Below are positions 29,346 through 34,980 of a DNA stretch of 41,780 nucleotides, in pieces. Made by a program: the position numbers and the translations under genes. Source of the stretch: a virus; the IMG/VR virus record IMGVR_UViG_3300028829_003112, positions 1 through 41,780 of that record. The stretch is one strand, 5' to 3'. Position 1 is the first letter of the stretch, and each line of letters begins with the position of its first letter. The notes under the pieces are model-generated. The model was not told where the DNA came from. It was given only the letters and a program-made list of their open reading frames with translations, and ran no database searches.

Positions 29346-30193
29346 TGCAACATTCAAACACTGAAACGTATGCACTTTCTAACTGCATGGATATGAACTC
29401 CGCATTGAGCGTGTGTCCTTATTGCGGTGGAGACTGTCTATTGTATCCTGATGATGGAGAAAGCGGCTGTGACGGGTATCTAGGCGACATTGATGGGCTA
29501 TTATCAGACCGAAAGCCAGATGATCGTCTTGAAGTACAAGGAAATTACGGAAATTCGTTTAACATTGGGGACCGCGTAGTTGTCCGTGACTCTGGCGAGA
29601 ACTGGTGCTCTGACGGATCCCTAGGGACCATAGAGAGCATCGAACACTTAACGGCTCACTACGCGGTAGTACGAATCGACAACGACTCCCGACCACCCAT
29701 AGGTCTGTTCATGTGGCGACTCGAACACGCCCCAAGCACCCTGGAACTCAACAAGTGGCACTCGCTTCCTGTAGCCCCTGAGGTCCTCAAGGGCCTCAAG
29801 GACAACCCTGAGTCGTTTGTGTTGTTGTGGGACCCTAAGGGCCTCGACGCTGCCGCTATGGACGGTGCTGAGCTGGACGAGGTGAACACGAAGTACTACT
29901 CCCACTACTTAGTCCCGTCTTTCGGAGCCCCTGAGCCCCCTAAGTCCCCCGAGCTACCGACACCGCACCCTACGGACCCAACTAAGTCCCCGGATGGGAC
30001 CATCTATAGACTGCTCGGCGGGCCGGACCTCCGATACGTGTCTTGGGACGGAGCTGGTACGGTGTACATGAGAGACCTCGCTTCGGACACGGCGTTCAAC
30101 AAGCGAGAGGCGGGGGACACGTTCCCAATGGACCAATACACCCTCGTACCTAACGTGCGTCACGTTCCACCCAACAACCCTGCAACCACCTAA
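29345..30193 (+). CDS. Unknown 282-aa protein with N-terminal cysteine knuckle
   Basis: The product begins MQHSNTETYALSNCMDMNSA; residues 24-31 (CPYCGGDC) form a CxxC knuckle that may bind zinc. A middle beta-rich part with FNIGDRVVVRDSGENWCSDG, then GTIESI, resembles a small SH3-like or KOW-like barrel (hydrophobic GDRVVV followed by GTI). The C-terminal part has a proline/threonine linker (PELPTPHPTDPTKSPDG) and a second beta-rich segment. I do not assign a function. Codon use shifts near 29560: the first 70 codons are more AT-rich than the rest, hinting at a mosaic join. It starts at ATG 29345 directly on the previous stop. Confidence 0.7.
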   Translation: MQHSNTETYALSNCMDMNSALSVCPYCGGDCLLYPDDGESGCDGYLGDIDGLLSDRKPDDRLEVQGNYGNSFNIGDRVVVRDSGENWCSDGSLGTIESIEHLTAHYAVVRIDNDSRPPIGLFMWRLEHAPSTLELNKWHSLPVAPEVLKGLKDNPESFVLLWDPKGLDAAAMDGAELDEVNTKYYSHYLVPSFGAPEPPKSPELPTPHPTDPTKSPDGTIYRLLGGPDLRYVSWDGAGTVYMRDLASDTAFNKREAGDTFPMDQYTLVPNVRHVPPNNPATT

Positions 30194-30199
30194 AACCTC

Positions 30200-30286
30200 T
30201 TCTAAGGGGCCTTAAAGCCCTCTAATCCCTAAATGCGGGTACGCGCTCAGGTCCGACCCCTCGCGTCCGCTTAAGGCCCCTTAGAA
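30200..30286. repeat. 16-bp perfect inverted repeat with 55-bp loop
   Basis: TTCTAAGGGGCCTTAA (30200-30215) and TTAAGGCCCCTTAGAA (30271-30286) are exact reverse complements. The structure starts seven bases after the 282-aa gene and precedes the next gene. No T-run follows. Its arms carry the CTTAAGG-type sequence that recurs at 30.95-31.1 kb. Confidence 0.93.
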
Positions 30287-30339
30287 CGCCTCCTAGGCCC
30301 ATAATTACCCCAATTCAAAGTCACCCAAGGTACACCCAC

Positions 30340-30636
30340 GTGTTTACTGCTGCTGAGACCTCCGACCTTAGTTCCCCGCCAACCCTGCTTAAGGCCACTG
30401 AGCGCATCGGCTTCGGCGTCATTCGACCCTCCCCGACCCCTGCGTCCCCGTGGACCCCTCCCGACCCTAACCGCCACCCCAAAGCTGAGCCAGATGGGAC
30501 CCTCGTGATCCCTGAGACTCACATCCTCCCGTACAGGGTCTCGGACTTCATCCGCTCTGAGGTTCCTGAGTTGGAGGACACTCCCGATAAGGACCTCCCT
30601 CGTGGGTGGTTGAAGAAGTGGTTTGGGAGACTCTAG
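30340..30636 (+). CDS. Proline-rich small protein, unknown function
   Basis: The 98-aa frame opens at GTG 30340 (FTAAETSDLSSPPTLLKATE) and is rich in proline through the middle (PSPTPASPWTPPDPNRHP), ending in a basic amphipathic segment (LPRGWLKKWFGRL) that could bind membranes or nucleic acid. AAGG about ten bases upstream is a weak ribosome-binding site. The next gene starts three bases after its stop. Unknown family; moderate doubt about the start. Confidence 0.55.
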   Translation: MFTAAETSDLSSPPTLLKATERIGFGVIRPSPTPASPWTPPDPNRHPKAEPDGTLVIPETHILPYRVSDFIRSEVPELEDTPDKDLPRGWLKKWFGRL

Positions 30637-30638
30637 GC

Positions 30639-30857
30639 ATGCACGGACACCTACACACAGCCGTGACCCCTGCGCTCTCCCCTCCCAGCTCACCTCTGCT
30701 GGTCCTAGCCGAGACCATCCTGAACCAGCACTCTGAGATCTTGGCGATGAACGCGACGCTCTTGGAGACCCTGGCCCAGCCCAACTATGGGGTGATCCAA
30801 TATCCTCCAACCCTAGATCCTGCCACACCCACCACCAAGACCTCCCTCAAGGTCTAG
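30639..30857 (+). CDS. Unknown 72-aa protein
   Basis: ATG 30639 lies just after the previous stop. The product MHGHLHTAVTPALSPPSSPL continues with a heptad-like helix (LLVLAETILNQHSEILAMNA, then TLLETLAQ) that could dimerise as a short coiled coil, and a proline-rich tail. It has no recognised family. The leucine-periodic helix and tight coupling with the gene at 30340 suggest the two are co-expressed and may interact. Confidence 0.52.
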   Translation: MHGHLHTAVTPALSPPSSPLLVLAETILNQHSEILAMNATLLETLAQPNYGVIQYPPTLDPATPTTKTSLKV

Positions 30858-31287
30858 GGCGGCTCTAGGGCGACGCAGCGCTCCTCCCCCCGCTACGTGT
30901 ACGTGTGTACACATGCCCGCACACACCCGGAGCGCACACGCCTCTTTAAGAGACCTTAAGGTATCCTTTAGGTTTATCCTTAGGAAGGGTAGTTATGTAT
31001 CTTTAGAAAGTAGTTACCTTAAGGACCCTTAAGACCTAAAGGTTCGCTAAAGGACCTTAAGGGCTCCTAGAGGTTCCCTTAAGTAGAGGAGTCTTGGAAC
31101 ATAGGTCTATCCCCTTAAACACCCCTCGTAACAGATTCTTAAAAGATCCACCGTTAGGTCTTTCTTCTTTAAGGTCCGTTACGAGAGGAACTTGGGAACC
31201 CCTTGAATTATTTGAGTCCCCAACTAAATTAGGAGAGCAGCACCCCTTAGAGCCCCTAAACCCAACCTTGAGTCCCCCTGCCCCCAA
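30858..31287. other. 430-bp gene-free region rich in CTTAAGG-type elements
   Basis: Between 30949 and 31085 there are many copies of CTTAAG/CCTTAAGG/CCTAAAGG variants (for example ACCTTAAGG near 30957, 31017 and 31051). A palindromic TGTGTACACA lies at 30904-30913. The appearance recalls the short CCTAAAG repeat arrays beside the terminal repeats of T7 DNA. Open frames here on either strand are short, overlap the repeats and have no ribosome-binding sites. Confidence 0.6.
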
Positions 31288-31686
31288 ATGAGTGAGTCGT
31301 CCCCTAAGAATTCCCAAAGTACCCCCAAAGCCCTCACCAACTCGTTAATGCTCGACTTCTTTCGGAGAGCAGCCCGAAGCTGGACCACAGTGTCCCCTGC
31401 CGGCACAGTAGAGACGTTTGAAGCGTTCCTAGTTGTGTCGCACCTAGAGGCCACTAGAGATTGTAGTCTCGAGCCTATCACTACCTCAGAGGCTCACGGA
31501 CTCATCCCTGGGTCTACGATGAACAGCCTGAGAAGGCACGTGTCGTTGATGTGTGAGGGCCCGAGTGATCCTGAGAGACCTGTGTTGCTCGAGAAGCGTC
31601 ACAACTCTCGGATACCTATGGGATGGGCTATTCATTTAGGGCCTGACGGGTACGAGTTCTGGAAAGCCTTGGGGATGGAACTCTAA
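31288..31686 (+). CDS. MarR-like winged-helix regulator (tentative)
   Basis: The 132-aa product has the order of a winged helix-turn-helix: a helix (FEAFLVVSHLEATRDCSLEP), a turn-helix with TTSEAHGLI, a recognition-helix-like GSTMNSLRRHVSLMCEG, and a beta wing (VLLEKRHNSRIPMGWAIHLG) followed by PDGYEFWKAL. MarR-type proteins end their wing with R-x-x-x-x-L-T-x-G in the same way. The ATG at 31288 follows a weak CCCCAAATG context without a clear ribosome-binding site. It lies in the early region upstream of the integrase gene, so control of early transcription or lysogeny is plausible. The fold is likely, its targets unknown. Confidence 0.6.
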   Translation: MSESSPKNSQSTPKALTNSLMLDFFRRAARSWTTVSPAGTVETFEAFLVVSHLEATRDCSLEPITTSEAHGLIPGSTMNSLRRHVSLMCEGPSDPERPVLLEKRHNSRIPMGWAIHLGPDGYEFWKALGMEL

Positions 31687-31808
31687 GTACCCCTCCTAGA
31701 CCTTGAGTCTCACTTAAGGCACCCCCTCGAGACACAACGTCTCTTGTGACTCACTGCTGAGCCACTAAATCCTTTTTCGACCAACACCAAACCACAGGAT
31801 ACCTGTAC

Positions 31809-32126
31809 ATGAACACACCCAAATCTAAGCGCGCATCTAAGCGCTCCCGCTCGTCCAACTCTAGTCGCCCGTCCGTTCGATTGATAGGCGTAGCTAGGCT
31901 CCACACTGAACTAGAGATCTTTGAGGCCCTTGAGGTCGCGCTTGGCTACGCTCCGTACTCGGTACATCGCCCGAGTGACCCTGAGACCCCTGAGTGCCCA
32001 GGGCACGTAACGATTGTCAAGTTGCCGCACGGTGACTCCGTTGCCCAGGTACAAGCTACTCTCGAGGACCGACTCAAGGGTCTCGAGCCGAGTAGTGCGC
32101 ACCGGTCTGTTCGGGTTTGTGTGTAG
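31809..32126 (+). CDS. Unknown protein with very basic N-terminus
   Basis: The 105-aa product begins MNTPKSKRASKRSRSSNSSR, a strongly basic disordered tail that may bind nucleic acid, then a compact domain (RLIGVARLHTELEIFEALEV ... VTIVKLPHGDSVAQVQATLE) of alternating strand and helix. The ATG at 31809 is about 12 bases after CAGGAT. The 122-base gap upstream contains only a short GAGAC/GTCTC stem (31729-31743). No family is recognised. Confidence 0.65.
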   Translation: MNTPKSKRASKRSRSSNSSRPSVRLIGVARLHTELEIFEALEVALGYAPYSVHRPSDPETPECPGHVTIVKLPHGDSVAQVQATLEDRLKGLEPSSAHRSVRVCV

Positions 32127-32133
32127 AGACCTT

Positions 32134-32328
32134 ATGATCCCACTAATCCAAACTTCACCCGTGTACAAGAACCTAATGAAAATTGATGTTCGAAACGCGC
32201 TTAATTCACGACTCTCTGCTGGCGAAAGATCACACATTTATCGAGTGTTCTGGGACGAGACTGAGAGTCCTAGTAGTCCTGAGACCTTAAGGGTCCTTGA
32301 GAAACTCAGACCGTACTTGGAGGACTGA
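32134..32328 (+). CDS. Unknown 64-aa protein
   Basis: ATG 32134 lies eight bases after the previous stop; an upstream in-frame ATG at 32014 would overlap that gene by over 100 bases. The product MIPLIQTSPVYKNLMKIDVR continues with helices containing LNSRLSAGERSHIYRVFWDE and ends in an acidic helix. It has no recognised family. Base composition in the first half is lower in GC than in flanking genes. Confidence 0.55.
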   Translation: MIPLIQTSPVYKNLMKIDVRNALNSRLSAGERSHIYRVFWDETESPSSPETLRVLEKLRPYLED

Positions 32329-32333
32329 GAGAG

Positions 32334-32429
32334 ATGGAGAGACACAATGATAACACGCCTCAGAATCAAGGTGACAGAGGGATGGTGATCATTGACAAGT
32401 ATAACGCGGAGGTCAGCCATGAGCGATAG
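32334..32429 (+). CDS. 31-aa small frame upstream of zinc-ribbon gene
   Basis: ATG 32334 has GGAGGAC 14 bases upstream and encodes MERHNDNTPQNQGDRGMVII, then DKYNAEVSHER. Its end overlaps the start of the next gene at 32419 by 11 bases. Coupled translation is possible. The peptide is polar and featureless, so coding is uncertain. Confidence 0.35.
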   Translation: MERHNDNTPQNQGDRGMVIIDKYNAEVSHER

Positions 32430-32754
32430 CGAGCTGGCTGCACCGGATGGTTATGCGGGGCATGGTGCCAAAGAACAATTTGCGATGTGCCAATCAATTG
32501 GCTGGCGACAAGCATTCCCTCCAGAAGAATGGACTCGATCCTTTATTCTCCCATGCAGACATTGTGGTTACACAGGCAAAAAGATCTTTATGATGGTTGA
32601 CCCCAATCGCACAGGAATACTTTGCATGTGCAAATACTGCGGCACTGAGAATGGCCCAAGGGCGCGCATTGGGTTCCTTCTCAACGAGATAAACGGGAAC
32701 GAGGAACGGGATCTTGCTCGATTCCATAACAACCGGATATCAGAACAGGAGTAA
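32419..32754 (+). CDS. Zinc-ribbon protein of distinct codon use
   Basis: The 111-aa product starts at ATG 32419, eight bases after GGAGG. It contains CRHCGYTGKKIFMM and, about 20 residues later, CMCKYCGTENGP, giving a four-cysteine zinc ribbon, with a helical C-terminal tail (NGNEERDLARFHNNRISEQE). Codon usage (many A/T third positions, few of the CCT/GAC-type codons seen elsewhere) differs from neighbours and suggests recent acquisition. It lies directly before the integrase gene. A DNA-binding or recombination-directionality role is conceivable, but the sequence does not identify one. Confidence 0.68.
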   Translation: MSDSELAAPDGYAGHGAKEQFAMCQSIGWRQAFPPEEWTRSFILPCRHCGYTGKKIFMMVDPNRTGILCMCKYCGTENGPRARIGFLLNEINGNEERDLARFHNNRISEQE

Positions 32755-32761
32755 CCCCCAC

Positions 32762-33796
32762 ATGAAAACCAAGAAACCCCCACTCTCAGTGTACCTGCGC
32801 GGGTCCACATACTGGGGATCTTTCACTATCAACGGCACCAAAACACAGGTGTCCCTGAAAACAACGGACAAACGCACGGCCCAGCGGACCCTAGCGGCCC
32901 TAAAGGACAAAGCGCTCGCTGAGGCTCTCCTAGGGGTTCCTAATGAACCTAAGAGTACCTCTGAGGCCCCTAAGATGACCCTGGCCCAAGCACGAGACCG
33001 TATGTACTCCGAGGTGTGGTCCTCGAACCGCACAGGTCTCAAGTCTAAGCGAAACTTCGAGTGCGTGATGTACAATGCGTTCACGCCAGACACACTCATC
33101 GCGGACATCACGAGCGCTAAGATGGTTACGGCTCGACAAGTCCTCACTACGGACACTCGAGGTCCTAGCACAGTGAACAGGTTGTTCGCTGCGTTCAAGA
33201 CTGTGCTTAATAGGGCACACAAGGTCTGGGAGGTAATAGACAAAGTGCCTCGTATCGAGATGTCTCGGGAACCCGAAGGTCGCCAACGGTTCTTTAGCGC
33301 TGAGGAGGAGCGAGACCTGCTAAGGCACCTAAACGACCACGATGTCCACGCAGCGCTTCTGTGCGCGGTAATGATCGACACAGGGCTCCGGGTCTCCGAG
33401 GCCCTTGGGATAGGCCTAGGGACCTCTGTGGACCTGGACGCTCGCACTGTGACTGTGTCTGCACGGACTGCGAAGTCCAAGAAGTCTCGGACTATCCCTA
33501 TGACCCAGCGAGTGTTCGCGATACTCAGCCAAGACCCTGAGCTAGGGTTGCGGTTGTACGAGTCGAAACTTCGAGGAGCGTGGAAAGGCGCAAGGGACGC
33601 TATGGGCTTAGGGGATGACCTTGAGTTCGTGCCTCACGCACTGAGACACACGTTCTGCTCGCGCTTGGTGCAACGGAACGTGAACCTAGCGGTCGTGCAG
33701 AAGCTCGCAGGGCACGCGGACATTAGTACTACGATGCGGTACGTGCATTTACAGGATGAGGACTTAAGGATGGCTATAAAGGAGCTTGAGCTATAA
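32762..33796 (+). CDS. int: Tyrosine-family integrase
   Basis: A 344-aa site-specific recombinase starts at ATG 32762, nine bases after AGGAG; upstream in-frame starts lie inside the preceding gene. It has an N-terminal arm-binding region (SVYLRGSTYWGSFTINGTKT), a core-binding helical domain (about residues 75-165), and a complete catalytic set: R210 in TGLRVSEALG, H292 and R295 in HALRHTF, H318 in LAGHADISTT and nucleophile Y327 in MRYVHL. All six positions expected for activity (including a lysine in AKSKKSRTIPM) are present. No tRNA-like attachment site lies next to the gene; the only tRNA-end-like sequence is at 6995. The next gene starts on its stop codon. Confidence 0.95.
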   Translation: MKTKKPPLSVYLRGSTYWGSFTINGTKTQVSLKTTDKRTAQRTLAALKDKALAEALLGVPNEPKSTSEAPKMTLAQARDRMYSEVWSSNRTGLKSKRNFECVMYNAFTPDTLIADITSAKMVTARQVLTTDTRGPSTVNRLFAAFKTVLNRAHKVWEVIDKVPRIEMSREPEGRQRFFSAEEERDLLRHLNDHDVHAALLCAVMIDTGLRVSEALGIGLGTSVDLDARTVTVSARTAKSKKSRTIPMTQRVFAILSQDPELGLRLYESKLRGAWKGARDAMGLGDDLEFVPHALRHTFCSRLVQRNVNLAVVQKLAGHADISTTMRYVHLQDEDLRMAIKELEL

Positions 33797-34212
33797 TGAG
33801 AAAACTAGCAATACACAAGGAAGGACATCTTCCTGAGCTTTGGATTACGGAGCAACAGTTCGACGGTTGGGTTGACGCGTTGCGGTCTGGGCAGTACGAA
33901 CAGACCCAAGAGAGGTTGAGACACGCTGACGCGTTCTGTTGCCTTGGGGTCCTGTGTGAAACTGTGGACCCCAATGCCTGGAGTGAGACGCGGCAGTACG
34001 AAGATGTTTTGTGGGGGGAGGAGGGTTACCTAGCTTGGCCTTGCTCCGACTCCAGAGAAGACACCCTTGAGTGGGTGAGGCACCTCTCGGAGTGGAACGA
34101 CCACAGCGGCCGAGATGCGGAGGGCGTTTGGGTTTCGCAAGGACCTACGTTCGACCTTATCGCTGATTGGCTCGAGGAGAACAAAGAGTACCTTGAGTGG
34201 CTCGAAGCGTGA
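33796..34212 (+). CDS. Conserved phage protein, unknown function (FCCLGVLC motif)
   Basis: The 138-aa product shares a recurring phage motif: W-VDALRSGQYEQTQERLRH, then ADAFCCLGVLCETV. Proteins with LRSG-Y-Q-L--------FCCLGVL are widespread in phages of many hosts, usually small and uncharacterised. The C-terminal half is acidic and tryptophan-rich (EWVRHLSEWNDHSG and DWLEENKEYLEWLEA). It starts at ATG 33796 overlapping the integrase stop and ends with a GTGA overlap into a small zinc protein gene, so all three form one operon. Confidence 0.72.
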   Translation: MRKLAIHKEGHLPELWITEQQFDGWVDALRSGQYEQTQERLRHADAFCCLGVLCETVDPNAWSETRQYEDVLWGEEGYLAWPCSDSREDTLEWVRHLSEWNDHSGRDAEGVWVSQGPTFDLIADWLEENKEYLEWLEA

Positions 34213-34409
34213 CCCTGCGCACCAACAACGTCCGCTCGTGTCCTGACTGTCTCAAGTTCGGTCCGCAGTACTCAGCGTGTCCGTACTGCTCTGAGACCCC
34301 TGAGGAACGCAGAGAGCGTCTCGAGGCTGAACTCGAGGACAACATTGAGGCGTACCTTGAGTTCCTTGGGGACCTTGAGCCTCCTCCGAGTCCAATCATC
34401 ACTTTTTGA
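34209..34409 (+). CDS. Small zinc-knuckle protein
   Basis: GTG 34209 overlaps the previous stop and opens a 66-aa frame. Residues 10-24 contain CPDCLKFGPQYSACPYC, two CxxC pairs that would bind one zinc ion, followed by a long acidic helix (EERRERLEAELEDNIEAYLE). An in-frame ATG at 34197 is possible but would overlap more and lacks a better ribosome-binding site. Function unknown; the plan is shared with several other small zinc proteins in this genome. Confidence 0.65.
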   Translation: MTLRTNNVRSCPDCLKFGPQYSACPYCSETPEERRERLEAELEDNIEAYLEFLGDLEPPPSPIITF

Positions 34410-34478
34410 CACGCTATCGTCAACTCTTGACACTCGCCCCAGCACCCCCAACCTAAACCCTTATCCGTTGCAACTCGG

Positions 34479-34508
34479 TTGGCACAAACCCTGCTACCCG
34501 AGTATAAA
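34479..34508 (+). promoter_or_regulatory. Sigma70-like promoter upstream of the RNA polymerase operon
   Basis: TTGGCA (34479-34484) and TATAAA (34503-34508) are separated by 18 bases, a good match to the bacterial housekeeping promoter. It sits in the spacer before the 91-aa gene that precedes the phage RNA polymerase gene, the expected place for host-driven early transcription. Confidence 0.6.
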
Positions 34509-34541
34509 TGTACCTTAGACCACCAAATACAAAGGAGCCAA

Positions 34542-34817
34542 ATGACCCAACAGACGACTGACCTAAGCTCTGAGACCCTCCCTGAAACGTTTACTCTCAC
34601 CCTGGATTTCGGGCGGTATCATCGAGTCCTCGAGATAGATAAGCGAGGTGCGAAGCTGTACCTTAGGTCTGAGAAACACCGAGGCGACGTACTGGATTAC
34701 GAGGACATCCCAGCCCAAGATGGGCTCGAGGATTTTGTAGCAACCCTGGACCCCCTAATCGAGGACCTCCAGGACCTAGTACACGAGTACGTTTCTGTCC
34801 TAGCCCCCTCAAAATAA
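34542..34817 (+). CDS. Unknown acidic protein upstream of RNA polymerase
   Basis: ATG 34542 follows AAAGGAG by four bases and encodes a 91-aa acidic protein (MTQQTTDLSSETLPETFTLT, then a GRYHRVLEIDKRGAKLYLRS segment and an acidic helical end). No family is recognised. As a small acidic protein directly downstream of a sigma70-like promoter and before the RNA polymerase gene, it may act on host functions early in infection, but nothing in the sequence identifies a target. Confidence 0.68.
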   Translation: MTQQTTDLSSETLPETFTLTLDFGRYHRVLEIDKRGAKLYLRSEKHRGDVLDYEDIPAQDGLEDFVATLDPLIEDLQDLVHEYVSVLAPSK

Positions 34818-34909
34818 GGGACTTAGAGTACACGCCTCAGTCATCAAGTATTGATAGGGGCGAGTCCGAGTCCCCACCCTGTACCACTTAAAAACCCCCT
34901 CCAAACCCC

Positions 34910-34951
34910 CTAGTGTAGCAAGAAACGTAGCAAAACACGTAGCTACACTAG
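34910..34951 (+). other. 10-bp perfect inverted repeat in the RNA polymerase leader
   Basis: CTAGTGTAGC (34910-34919) and GCTACACTAG (34942-34951) enclose 22 bases that contain another ACGTAGC. It lies 30 bases upstream of the RNA polymerase start. T7 has an RNase III site just before gene 1, and a repressor operator is the other possibility. Confidence 0.75.
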
Positions 34952-34980
34952 GTCCACATTACGCCCCTCAGGAGGCCCAT

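Noticed and set aside
34406-34432. Two TTGACA hexamers as -35 boxes
   Set aside because: Neither has a plausible -10 box 16-19 bases downstream; the site at 34479-34508 is better.
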